From positions 248,001 through 312,000 of the forward strand of contig CBDBIW010000016.1 of NCBI GenBank assembly GCA_965206015.1: 64,000 nucleotides of DNA, written 5' to 3'. A program made the translations under genes and the position numbers. Below the pieces are notes generated by a model. It did not search any database. It was not told the DNA's origin and saw only the letters and a list, made by a program, of their open reading frames with translations. Below, piece by piece: positions 46,236 to 54,960 of this stretch (position 1 is the first letter of the stretch; every line of letters begins with the position of its first letter). This DNA is from JAJCYL01 sp965206015 (lineage in GTDB: Bacteria > Bacteroidota > Bacteroidia > Cytophagales > Cyclobacteriaceae).

Positions 46236-47278
46236 TTCCTGAAAGTGTCCAAATCACAAACGACTTATCGAATGCATTAGGTAAGTTCTTTGCGGGTCGA
46301 CAATATTCTAAGATTGGGGTATTGGTTGATGAGAATACCGGGTCCCATTGCCTGCCTATCATCTCTGATTTATTACCGGAACATTGGTCAATAACGATTA
46401 GTAGCGGTGAAGAAAGGAAGAATCTCGATAGCTGTGAGCAAATCTGGGATGTGCTGACCGAATGGGAGTTTGATCGCAAAAGCCTTTTAATCAATCTTGG
46501 AGGTGGTGTTATAGGAGACATGGGGGGGTTCTGTGCAGCTACCTTCAAACGTGGTATGGATTTCATTAATATTCCAACCACTTTACTATCCCAGGTTGAC
46601 GCGAGTGTTGGTGGTAAAGTAGGAATAGATTTTAATGGCCTAAAGAACCATATTGGAGTTTTTCAGAATCCTCAATTAGTAATTGTAGCTTCCCAATTTT
46701 TAAGAACACTCAGTCAGCGCGAATTGCGCTCTGGATTTGCCGAAGTTTTGAAACATGCCTTGGTCGCCGATAAAGATTATTGGAAAGTTTTAACTGAAAA
46801 TGATTTTGAGTCACAAGATTGGGAGGCCCACACAGACCATTCCATAGGGGTAAAATCGAAGATAGTAGCGGCAGATCCTTTTGAAAAGGGGCAACGTAAG
46901 TTGCTGAATTTTGGACATACAATCGGGCATGCGATTGAGACAGTCCATCTTGAATTAGAGGACAGGTTATTACATGGAGAAGCAATTGCAATCGGAATGA
47001 TTTGTGAGGGATTCATTTCTACCAAAAAAGCCGGATTGGGCTCTGGGGAATTACTTGAAATGGCTACTTATCTCAAGCGAACTTATGGCCTTATAAAAGT
47101 AGATAAAGATAAATTTGAGAGGATACTGGCCCTTTGTCAGCAGGACAAAAAGAATCTGGGCAACGTAATTAATTGTACGCTGTTAAAAAACTTAGGTGAA
47201 GGAGTTGTGAATATACCGATATCAACGGGTGAGGTCTTCGATTCAATATTCTACTATAATCAATTATCAGATAAATAA
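46232..47278 (+). CDS. aroB: 3-dehydroquinate synthase
   Basis: 348 residues, complete. NAD+ binding at SLLINLGGGVIGDMGGFCAA, then metal-binding/catalytic IPTTLLSQVDASVGGKVGID, FAEVLKHALVADKDYW and LNFGHTIGHAIETVHLELED (HxxxH). Second step of the shikimate pathway. Co-transcribed with the DAHP synthase gene via a 4-bp ATGA overlap; aroA follows about 290 bp later. Confidence 0.95.
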   Translation: MIPESVQITNDLSNALGKFFAGRQYSKIGVLVDENTGSHCLPIISDLLPEHWSITISSGEERKNLDSCEQIWDVLTEWEFDRKSLLINLGGGVIGDMGGFCAATFKRGMDFINIPTTLLSQVDASVGGKVGIDFNGLKNHIGVFQNPQLVIVASQFLRTLSQRELRSGFAEVLKHALVADKDYWKVLTENDFESQDWEAHTDHSIGVKSKIVAADPFEKGQRKLLNFGHTIGHAIETVHLELEDRLLHGEAIAIGMICEGFISTKKAGLGSGELLEMATYLKRTYGLIKVDKDKFERILALCQQDKKNLGNVINCTLLKNLGEGVVNIPISTGEVFDSIFYYNQLSDK

Positions 47279-47428
47279 ATGATCAGCAGACTCTTCTTTT
47301 TTCTTCATTGGCCTGATCTTTTTGGTCAAACTTTTCACCTTGGTGTTCTTGACAGGAGTTGTGTACCAAAGGGTTAAAACTCCGGCAGTCAATCCTGCGA
47401 TAATGGTAGAAATTGTTGTTGTTTTCAT
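47267..47428 (-). CDS. small membrane-anchored basic protein (53 residues)
   Basis: ATG 47428 to TGA 47267: MKTTTISTIIAGLTAGVLTL followed by WYTTPVKNTKVKSLTKKIRP and an acidic tail EESADHLFI. One N-terminal helix and a lysine-rich tail, similar in layout to YtxH-type small membrane proteins. It overlaps the 3' end of aroB by 12 bp on the opposite strand and fills the aroB-aroA gap. Function unknown; coding is supported by the clear helix plus charged tail and an ATG. Confidence 0.55.
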   Translation of the reverse strand: MKTTTISTIIAGLTAGVLTLWYTTPVKNTKVKSLTKKIRPMKKKEESADHLFI

Positions 47429-47564
47429 TGTGGTGAAACTTTATAAAAGTTAGACAGGCACAAATTGTGCCATATAACTACTTATGTAACTATTTTCACT
47501 CATTTTGCCCCCTTTTGTTATGAAAGTGGGGTCATTTTCGAGACATCTTATTAATATTAATTCA

Positions 47565-48803
47565 ATGAGCGGTCAAAAAAGCATTCACTTGTCGTCAAAT
47601 GGCGTACTAACTGGCACCCGGATCACTCCTTCCTCCTCTAAAAGTGAAAGCAATCGTTCTTTAATTATTAATGCCCTCTCAGGTAACCTTGGTGAGCTAA
47701 AGAATCTTTCCGACGCCAGAGATACACAGACCATGAAAAGATTACTTTCTTCTAATGAAGAGGTCTTTGACGTTTTAGACGCCGGAACAACTATGAGATT
47801 TCTGACCGGTTATCTGGCGGTCATCACTCAAAAGAATGTTACACTAACGGGATCACTTCGAATGCAGGAAAGGCCAATAAAAATATTGGTTGAAGCATTA
47901 AATAGCATTGGGGCTGATATTACTTATTTGAAGAATGAAGGATACCCTCCAGTTGAGATAAGCCCTTTTTCAAGACAAAAAAACAATACGCTGAAAATTC
48001 CGTCGAATATCAGCAGCCAATACATTTCAGCTTTGTTGATGATTGCACCTGTCTTACCCAATGGGCTAAAAGTTGAATTAGTTGGTCAAATATTCAGTGA
48101 GCCTTACATCAGGATGACATTGTCGTTGATGGAGAGATTCGGCATTCGACATGATTGGTTAGGAAATACAATCAGTATCTCACATCAGGATTATGCTGGA
48201 GCAGAATATACAATTGAGTCAGATTGGTCCGGAGCAAGTTATTGGTATGGGTTGTTATCATTGGCCAAATCAGGTTCATTCGACCTGACGGGACTAAGGA
48301 AAGATAGTTACCAGGGAGATAGTGTGATTGATGACATAATGAGTCGAATGGGAGTGACTTCTTCTTATTTTGAAGGTGGTGTGAAGTTGGGTAAGACAGG
48401 CATTGAGAAATCATTTACACTTGATTTCAAAAACTGTCCCGATCTTGCCATGACTGTAATGGTTTCTGCGGCTGCTCAAAATATCAACCTAACTATGACG
48501 GGATTGGAGAGCTTAAAGATCAAGGAGACGGACAGAATTCTGGCCATGCAAACGGAGCTTAAGAAAATTAATGTTCAACTGATTGAAGTAGACGAACATA
48601 ACTGGAAACTGGAATCGAATAATTTTCACTTGACACCTGAGACCCTCTTTTCCACTTACGATGACCATCGAATGGCCATGGCCTTTGCCCCATTATGTAC
48701 ATTGGCACCGATTCGAATTAAAAACCCGGATGTAGTCGCCAAGTCCTATCCTGGCTTTTGGGAAGATTTAGCAAGCGTAGGAGCTAATATAGATTATTAC
48801 TAA
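47565..48803 (+). CDS. aroA: 3-phosphoshikimate 1-carboxyvinyltransferase (EPSP synthase)
   Basis: 412 residues from ATG 47565 (MSGQKSIHLSSNGVLTGTRI); the frame is open back to 47505, but that extension is not family-like. Motifs: PSSSKSESNRSLIINALSG (substrate Lys/Ser), DAGTTMRFLTGYLAV, GSLRMQERPIKILVEALNSI and FSTYDDHRMAMAFAPL. Transfers enolpyruvate from PEP to shikimate 3-phosphate. Probably in the same group as the DAHP synthase and aroB genes, but with a 287-bp gap that contains an opposite small gene. Confidence 0.94.
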   Translation: MSGQKSIHLSSNGVLTGTRITPSSSKSESNRSLIINALSGNLGELKNLSDARDTQTMKRLLSSNEEVFDVLDAGTTMRFLTGYLAVITQKNVTLTGSLRMQERPIKILVEALNSIGADITYLKNEGYPPVEISPFSRQKNNTLKIPSNISSQYISALLMIAPVLPNGLKVELVGQIFSEPYIRMTLSLMERFGIRHDWLGNTISISHQDYAGAEYTIESDWSGASYWYGLLSLAKSGSFDLTGLRKDSYQGDSVIDDIMSRMGVTSSYFEGGVKLGKTGIEKSFTLDFKNCPDLAMTVMVSAAAQNINLTMTGLESLKIKETDRILAMQTELKKINVQLIEVDEHNWKLESNNFHLTPETLFSTYDDHRMAMAFAPLCTLAPIRIKNPDVVAKSYPGFWEDLASVGANIDYY

Positions 48804-48954
48804 GATGAATGGACCCAGGATAATAGATTGTCAGACTTCAGCCGTGGAAAAATGGCAAGCCGGTTATTTATGGAATATTTCGAATAAATTTGAGAAATAG
48901 CAATTGCCGTAGCGTAGAGTCTATAATTCTGGCTCTATTGATCTAATAATCTAA

Positions 48955-49839
48955 TCAATACCCCAATCGCTTCAACTTCAAATCCATCTTCCGCCAATCC
49001 TTCTCAACCTTGACATGAGTTTCCAGGAATACCTTTTTGCCCAGAAATTCTTCCAGGTCTTTTCGGGCCTCCATGCCCACTTTCTTTAGAGATGTGCCGG
49101 CCTTTCCGATGATGATTCCTTTTTGACTATCCCTTTCAACGTAAATGATTGCTCTAATGCGAACGATGCCTTCTTCATCTTTGAACTCGTCTATTTTTAC
49201 CTCGGTACTGTAAGGGACCTCCTTCTTATAATTTAAAAAAATCTTTTCACGAATGGTTTCCGAAGCAAAAAAACGCTCCGTTTTATCTGACAATTCCCCT
49301 TCTGGAAAATAGGCGGGATGTATTGGTGCCAATTTAAGAATAGTTTCCAGAATCTTGTCAAGATTGAATTTGGTAAGTGCCGAGACTGGAATGATCTCTT
49401 GCCATTCAATCATTTCCGACCACTTCGAGATACGATCCTCAATCTTCTCTTGACGGGATAGATCTATTTTATTAAGGACTAGAATTTTTGGTGCAGGTGA
49501 TCCGGTAAAGAGTTCAAGAATTTTATTGTCTTCGGGCTCATCGAAGGGACCGACCACCAGCATAATAATATCGGCATCCTGTAGGGATTTGAAAACGAAA
49601 TTCATCATCGATTTTTGTAACGGATATTGGGGATCAAGGATACCCGGAGTGTCGGAATAGACAATTTGAAAATCGTCGCCAGTGAGAATACCAAATATGC
49701 GATGCCTGGTGGTTTGGGCTTTAGCGGTTGTTATTGACAGTTTCTGGCCAATAAGGGCATTCATTAAAGTGGACTTTCCCACATTGGGTTTTCCGATAAT
49801 GCTTACAAAGCCAGCTTTATGACCCGATGAAGTGGACAT
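48955..49839 (-). CDS. era: GTPase Era
   Basis: 294 residues. G1 SIIGKPNVGKSTLMNALIG, G2/G3 TTRHRIFGI and SDTPGI, G4 LVLNKIDLS, and a C-terminal KH domain with GIIIGKAGTSLKKVGMEARK. Binds 16S rRNA during 30S assembly. Complete with normal length. The TGA-to-tRNA region upstream (49840-49987) contains no further gene. Confidence 0.95.
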   Translation of the reverse strand: MSTSSGHKAGFVSIIGKPNVGKSTLMNALIGQKLSITTAKAQTTRHRIFGILTGDDFQIVYSDTPGILDPQYPLQKSMMNFVFKSLQDADIIMLVVGPFDEPEDNKILELFTGSPAPKILVLNKIDLSRQEKIEDRISKWSEMIEWQEIIPVSALTKFNLDKILETILKLAPIHPAYFPEGELSDKTERFFASETIREKIFLNYKKEVPYSTEVKIDEFKDEEGIVRIRAIIYVERDSQKGIIIGKAGTSLKKVGMEARKDLEEFLGKKVFLETHVKVEKDWRKMDLKLKRLGY

Positions 49840-49987
49840 TCAGGATTCAAATAGAAATTAATAATAGAATGAGCCGCAAAGGTATTGGTTTTTGTACAGT
49901 AGCGTCTAAATTTGCACTTTCCTTTATTTCAAGGAGATTGTCTTGGGTGGGTAATGTTTGCGGGCTTTGTCCGCAGACTGGTAACAT

Positions 49988-50060
<73 letters not shown>

Positions 50061-50065
50061 CAATA

Positions 50066-50112
50066 ACCCCTCAGAAAAGCCCAGAAAGGCCGATCTGAGG
50101 GGTTTTTCTTTT
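50066..50112 (+). terminator. Rho-independent terminator after tRNA-fMet
   Basis: Inverted arms ACCCCTCAG / CTGAGGGGT enclose a 20-odd-base loop and are followed by a T-rich tract (TTTTTCTTTTT), directly downstream of the tRNA. Confidence 0.8.
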
Positions 50113-50298
50113 TAGTTCGGAAACCGAAGGTATTTCTGGAACCACTTTGAATATCTTTCGGATAAATACGGTCCGATACTTGCCGAGACTACTTTAACCC
50201 TCTATTATCTCACAATAAGGGATTTCTTCAATAAAAAGCACAACAATAATTTCTAAAAAAGCACAACAAAAATCTGCTCAATTTGATTGCTACTGAAG

Positions 50299-51323
50299 GT
50301 AGTGTAAACTAAACTCTGTCTGTTGAGTCATCCCTTTGGAGGGGCATGCCCCTCCAAAGGGATGTGTTCTAAATCCAAAGGTAAGCGATCTCCAAATTTA
50401 ATAGCGAGTTGTTGGACGGTCAACCCCCGGTTTTGCAATGGGCTCGTCCACTTTTTCTCAATGTTTCTGGTCGCCCAATGGACCAGCTTTAACAGTGCCA
50501 CATCTGAGGTGAAGGCCCCCCTGGTTTTTGTCACCTTCCGAATTTGCCGATGATAACCTTCTACCGCATTGGTGGCATAAATCAGCTTGCGCATTGGGGC
50601 GGTGTACTGAAAACAGGTGGTCAGTTTCTCCCGGTTGTTTCTCCAGGACACTTTCCCATTTTCCAGCCAGACTCTCTATTTCCATCTCTGCCAGTTCTTT
50701 GGTATCTGCACGATAAACCAACTTGGTATCTGCCATGAATTCTGATCGAACCTTGTAGTGCATCGCATCTAACCACACCATGCAATAGACAGGCTCCAAT
50801 GGCCGGTCCTGCCAGGCTTTCACTTCCGGGATGATCCGGTCGGTGATTTGACTCAACACGTATGGGAGATCTCCGTATCGTACATCTCTTTGATATGTTC
50901 GCTGATGTCACGAAGGCTCATTCCAAGACCATATAAGCCAATGATCTTGCCCTCTAAACTGTCTGCAAGAACAGTCTCCCGTTTCCTGATGATCTGAGGT
51001 TCGAAAGTGCTCTGCCTATCCTGGGGTGTCTCTATCTCGACTGGACCGGTACTGCTTTTGATTGTCTTCCTGCCTTTGCCATTGCGCTTGTTGCCTTCCA
51101 AACGTTCGGCTTCATCAGGGTGAGCATCCATTTCTGCCTCAGGTGCTGATTCCAAAAACTGCTTTAGCATCGGAGCAAATGCTCCATCCTTACCGAATAA
51201 TGATTTGCCTGATTTGAATTGCTCCAGAGCCTTGCTCTGCAATTGGTCTTCTTCTTGTGTCATTTTGTCTAAGTTATAATGTTCTTAATTTTTATCTTAG
51301 ACAGAGTTCAGTTTACAGTCTCG
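50299..51323 (-). mobile_element. IS256-family insertion sequence, copy 2 (internally deleted)
   Basis: 1.03-kb copy with the same ends as copy 1 (GGTAGTGTAAACTAAACTCT at the left; CGAGACTGTAAACTGAACTC on the minus strand at the right). It is about 313 bp shorter because two internal segments are missing. Both ends are intact, so it could in principle be mobilised by a transposase supplied in trans. No clear target duplication. It lies between the initiator tRNA and the Nramp-like gene. Confidence 0.88.
50328..51263 (-). pseudogene. IS256-type transposase, frameshifted with internal deletions
   Basis: N-terminal piece 51263-50853 (MTQEEDQLQSKALEQFKSGK, ends TEISHTC), middle piece from 50859 (LSQITDRIIPEVKAWQDRPL) and C-terminal piece ending at 50328 (SWRNNREKLTTCFQYTAPMR, LEHIPLEGHAPPKG). 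Between YKVRSE and FMADTKLVYRADTKELAEME about 90-120 codons present in copy 1 are missing, including catalytic aspartates. A second small deletion removes the segment before SWRNN. The first frameshift is at the same place as in copy 1. Confidence 0.85.
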
Positions 51324-51471
51324 AAAAATCTTTTGGGGTTAAATAAAACGATCTTTTATTTTTCAATAATGGCTAGCAGAGCCTGAGAGTAATGCTTTTT
51401 ATTCCTCCTTTGCCTCATGTCTAATCGCTTGAGATGGTCAAGATCGTAACATTCAATACTTTAACATTGCA

Positions 51472-52713
51472 CTACGCAAAGTTGATAAAACCTTCAATTG
51501 ACACATATAACATGTAGCAATTAAATATTAATGTTGCTCCAAGAGCAATATTCATTGGCCAGCCCACGGTGTACTCCTTCATTACTTCTTTTTTGTTCAG
51601 CAGGATGATAAGAAATAAAGTCAGTAGTGGCATGATAAAAGGACTCAAGGCTTGTGAAGCTATGAGGATCCAAATCGGTTTACCCCCAAAGATGGGGACT
51701 ATTATGGTGGACATTCCCACCAGGAAGACAATAGCTTTGAAGAGAGGTCGCTTCATGTCTCGGGGAGTATTTCTGTAATCCGAGATCAACCAGGGCAAAA
51801 GGAGGAGGTTAGGAAATATGGAGGACAGGCCAGCCGCCAGGATTCCAAGAGCAAATACTGTTACGGCAAATTCTCCAGCCAATGGTTCCAAGGCAGACAT
51901 CATATCAATTGGATTGTCCACTTCAATTCCACGGAGATATAAAGTTCCTGCAGCGCAGACCATTATGGCCAAACTGATGATGAAAGTAAGCAGCATAGAA
52001 TATCCGGCATCACGATTTTCGGCCGGAATATCTTCAACTTTCCATGCCTGCTCTTGTACTAAGATACTTCGAGAAACAAGACAAACTCCTGCCATTGTGG
52101 TGCCAACCATTCCTGCTACAAGTAATCCGGAGTTTGCACCTATTATCTTATCTGGAAAAAATTCTTTAACGCTTCCCCCCGGTTCTGTCAAAACCAAAAA
52201 GCTCGTAACCACAAAACAAAGTGCCATTAGCGATACCATAATGGTCATGCCGTTGATGAAATTCTCGTGTTTGCCTGTCCAGTAAAGTGTTAGTAAGAGC
52301 AATAGAAAAGCTAAGGCAATGACGACTTTGCTAAGGGTAAAAGAGCTGTCAGTGGCCTGTTTTAGCCACTCCTGGAAGATATCAGCCACAACTCCCATAA
52401 CTCCAATAACAGAGGAAACAATGGAAACTACTAAAGTGCCTATGATAAAAAGAGTGAAAAACCTGCCAAAATGCTGCTTAAAAATGTGCATAAGGGTCTG
52501 ACCGGTTACAATGGTCAGTTTGCTGATGGCAATCAGTAGGAAATAAGTGAAGAAGCATGATAGGAATAAGGCCCACCAAAAGCTTAACCCATACCTGGCA
52601 CCTGAAATCACCATGGAGGTCACACTGCCTGTTCCGATTACGTAACCAATGATGAAAAACGCCGGGCCCAACGCGGAGAGTTTTTTAAATAAGTTGAGAG
52701 GGTTTTTCATCAA
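51472..52713 (-). CDS. divergent Nramp-family transporter
   Basis: 413 residues, about 11 membrane helices, Nramp fold. Helix 1 reads LGPAFFIIGYVIGTGSVTSM then VISGARYGLSFWWALFLS: the DPGN metal-binding motif of classical Nramp transporters is replaced by GTGS. In helix 6 the MPH motif appears as MAG (GMVGTTMAGVCLVSRSILVQ). Both canonical metal-ligand sites are therefore changed, so Mn2+/Fe2+ transport is doubtful and another solute is possible. The gene is intact. Only 260 bp separate it from the divergent GntR gene, so it may belong to the same regulon. Confidence 0.82.
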   Translation of the reverse strand: MMKNPLNLFKKLSALGPAFFIIGYVIGTGSVTSMVISGARYGLSFWWALFLSCFFTYFLLIAISKLTIVTGQTLMHIFKQHFGRFFTLFIIGTLVVSIVSSVIGVMGVVADIFQEWLKQATDSSFTLSKVVIALAFLLLLLTLYWTGKHENFINGMTIMVSLMALCFVVTSFLVLTEPGGSVKEFFPDKIIGANSGLLVAGMVGTTMAGVCLVSRSILVQEQAWKVEDIPAENRDAGYSMLLTFIISLAIMVCAAGTLYLRGIEVDNPIDMMSALEPLAGEFAVTVFALGILAAGLSSIFPNLLLLPWLISDYRNTPRDMKRPLFKAIVFLVGMSTIIVPIFGGKPIWILIASQALSPFIMPLLTLFLIILLNKKEVMKEYTVGWPMNIALGATLIFNCYMLYVSIEGFINFA

Positions 52714-52897
52714 TCACTAATTTCAACAGGTTGTAATGGGAAAACAATTTTTAAGTATAAGCTTTTTTTGTCATTGATTGTCAATTCATCCGTTGTCCTG
52801 ACAAGTGCCATTTTCTCAGAGTTCTGTCAGGAAACACGCTTGCCGGACGATTCGAGGACAAAATTTGGAATGTCAAAAACTGCCTGTTTGAAGATGA

Positions 52898-52928
52898 TTT
52901 CGCTCTAAGGCGAGTTGTAGTAAATTTG
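52898..52928 (+). promoter_or_regulatory. possible Bacteroidota-type promoter for gntR
   Basis: TAAATTTG at 52921-52928 matches the Bacteroidota -7 element TAnnTTTG; a TTTCG at 52898-52902 could be the -33 element with 18 bp spacing. It lies 48 bp before the gntR ATG. Weak sequence-only prediction. Confidence 0.35.
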
Positions 52929-52975
52929 CCACATCGAATGATCTCGAGCTGGTACTTAAAACACTCTGATTTGCA

Positions 52976-53704
52976 ATGAGTTTGACCCTTAATTTAAAGC
53001 CAAAAAAGACAGACAAACTTGCCAATCAAGTCTATGAGGAGATTCTGGGATGGATCATCTCAGGAATGCTACACGAAGGTGATAAACTTCCCTCTGAGAG
53101 CGAAATGTGTAAATCTTTCCAGGTTTCAAGGCCAATTGTTAGGGAGGCAATTAACAAGCTCCAGGCAGACGAACTGGTCATTACCAGGAAAGGTAGTGGG
53201 ACCTTTGTTCATCACAGCCCACTTAAAGATCTCGGGAGGTTTGCTTCTGCTAATGATATAGCGGGAATATTAGAAAGTCACGAAGTCCGAATGGCACTCG
53301 AAGGAGAAGCCGCTGCCCTTGCTGCTATGAGGAGAACAAAAGAACATCTTGACACCATAACTGAGGCACAAAAGAGGATGGAGGACGATTTTGAAAACCA
53401 GAGGTTGTCCATTCAGCCGGATTTCGATTTTCATGTAGCAATAGCGATAGCTACTGGAAACGAAATATTTGTCCAACTGCTGGAAAACCTGCATATAGGA
53501 CTGAAGAAAACCATGGCTGTTGCTCAGAATCTGTCACGAGAAAGTGTTGCTAAAAAAATAAATCCTGATCGCAACAATCAGGTTTTGGATGAACATCGAC
53601 GGATTCTGGATGCAATCGAACTACAGGACCAGGAAGCTGCCCGTTTGGCTATGCGTAACCATATCGCCAGAATAAGGCAGAGATTGATGCATATTGAAGG
53701 TTGA
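52976..53704 (+). CDS. GntR-family (FadR/FCD type) transcriptional regulator
   Basis: 242 residues. N-terminal winged helix with GDKLPSESEMCKSFQVSRPI followed by VREAINKLQADELVITRKGS and GTFV, the GntR signature. The C-terminal FCD domain has metal-binding residues in PDFDFHVAIA, DEHRRILDAI and AMRNHIARIRQ (Asp/His/His/His pattern). FCD regulators usually sense sugar acids or carboxylates. Beside mannonate dehydratase and two symporters, a UxuR/ExuR-like role is likely; a matching palindrome is found at 56764-56779. Its stop is 19 bp from the convergent dehydratase stop. Confidence 0.93.
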   Translation: MSLTLNLKPKKTDKLANQVYEEILGWIISGMLHEGDKLPSESEMCKSFQVSRPIVREAINKLQADELVITRKGSGTFVHHSPLKDLGRFASANDIAGILESHEVRMALEGEAAALAAMRRTKEHLDTITEAQKRMEDDFENQRLSIQPDFDFHVAIAIATGNEIFVQLLENLHIGLKKTMAVAQNLSRESVAKKINPDRNNQVLDEHRRILDAIELQDQEAARLAMRNHIARIRQRLMHIEG

Positions 53705-53723
53705 TAACCTGCTATTCTGATTC

Positions 53724-54941
53724 TCACCAATACCACAAGGTCCCGTCTTCTAACCTGGTTACGGGTAAATACGACCTTTTGTATTCATACTTTGAAGCCT
53801 CTTCCTCATCGTATTCTACTCCTAGTCCGGGTTTATCTTCTATTCGGATATACCCATTATCGAATGATAGAGGATAACTAAAGACACTATTCAATTTATC
53901 AATTCCAAATCCAATAAACTCCTGAACTCCGAAATTGGGTGCCCAAATATTAAAATGGGCATGTGCAGTATGGCATATTGGTGATAAATCGGGAGCGCCA
54001 TGGGGTGCCATCCTTACATTATACATTGAGGCGAAATCAGCCATTCGTTTCAATGGGGTAATACCTCCTCCATGAGTACAGGCTATTCTGAGAAAGTCTA
54101 TTGTTTGATTGGTAATTAGATCCTTTGCGTCCCAGACGGTATTAAAAATCTCTCCAATGGCCAATGGCGTAGTGGTGTGGTTTCTGATAATTTGGTATCC
54201 CTCCTGATTATCAGCGGGGGATGCGTCCTCAAGAAACATCAGCTTATAGGGCTCCAACAGCTTTCCAAGGTCGGCTGCTTCAATGGGTGTAAGTCTGCTA
54301 TGCACATCATGTACCAGGTTGATGTCAAATCCGTATCTCTCCCGAGCCTGCCTGAAAAGCTCAGGGATGAAATTCAGATATTTCGAGGTGGACCAGTGTT
54401 GTTCCGGTGGTAACGGTCGGTCACTTTGAAGTTCGAAATAATTCTTCTTTTCACCCAGGGTACCGTAGGTACCCTCGAGCCCGGGGATGGCGCATTGCAA
54501 TCGAACCGCCTTAAATCCCTGGTCAATGAATTTGCCAAGATTATCCAGGGTTGCATCTATTGTTTCGCCGTTCGCATGACCATAGGCAGTAATACCATCC
54601 CTGCTTTTACCCCCCAGTAATTGATAGACCGGCAATCCGGCTACTTTTCCTTTGATGTCCCACAAGGCCATATCCACTGCCGCAATTGCAGCCATTGTAA
54701 TTGGTCCTCTCCGCCAATAGGCACCTTTGTACAAATACTGCCAGATATCCTCAATCTGATGTGGGTCTTTATTAATTAAACAGGGGACTACGTGTTCTTC
54801 CAGGTAAGCCACAACAGCCATCTCCCGTCCGTTTACAGTTGCATCACCGAGCCCATAAATGCCCTCATCTGTTATGATTTTTAAGGTCACAAAATTTCTT
54901 CCCGGACAACTTAGCAGCACTTTTATTTCCTTGATTTTCAT
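53724..54941 (-). CDS. D-mannonate dehydratase-like protein (ManD/RspA subgroup of enolase superfamily)
   Basis: 405 residues from ATG 54941 (an ATG at 54947 is also possible). ManD hallmarks are the long capping loop (YGHANGETIDATLDNLGK), the metal/acid residues HDVHSRLTPIEAADLGKLLE, LMFLEDASPADNQEGY, PLAIGEIFNTVWDAKD and the catalytic His in VRMAPHGAPDLSPICH. Members dehydrate D-mannonate (some D-gluconate) to 2-keto-3-deoxygluconate. It follows the SSS symporter by 13 bp and is presumably co-transcribed from the divergent promoter at ~56750. Fits glucuronate- or alginate-derived sugar-acid catabolism. Confidence 0.9.
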   Translation of the reverse strand: MKIKEIKVLLSCPGRNFVTLKIITDEGIYGLGDATVNGREMAVVAYLEEHVVPCLINKDPHQIEDIWQYLYKGAYWRRGPITMAAIAAVDMALWDIKGKVAGLPVYQLLGGKSRDGITAYGHANGETIDATLDNLGKFIDQGFKAVRLQCAIPGLEGTYGTLGEKKNYFELQSDRPLPPEQHWSTSKYLNFIPELFRQARERYGFDINLVHDVHSRLTPIEAADLGKLLEPYKLMFLEDASPADNQEGYQIIRNHTTTPLAIGEIFNTVWDAKDLITNQTIDFLRIACTHGGGITPLKRMADFASMYNVRMAPHGAPDLSPICHTAHAHFNIWAPNFGVQEFIGFGIDKLNSVFSYPLSFDNGYIRIEDKPGLGVEYDEEEASKYEYKRSYLPVTRLEDGTLWYW

Positions 54942-54960
54942 CGGCAATAAGTCTTTATTT

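Noticed and set aside
48805..48900. A 31-codon ORF after aroA beginning MNGPRIIDCQ
   Set aside because: Too short, no membrane helix or known motif, and no clear operon role beyond following aroA by one base.
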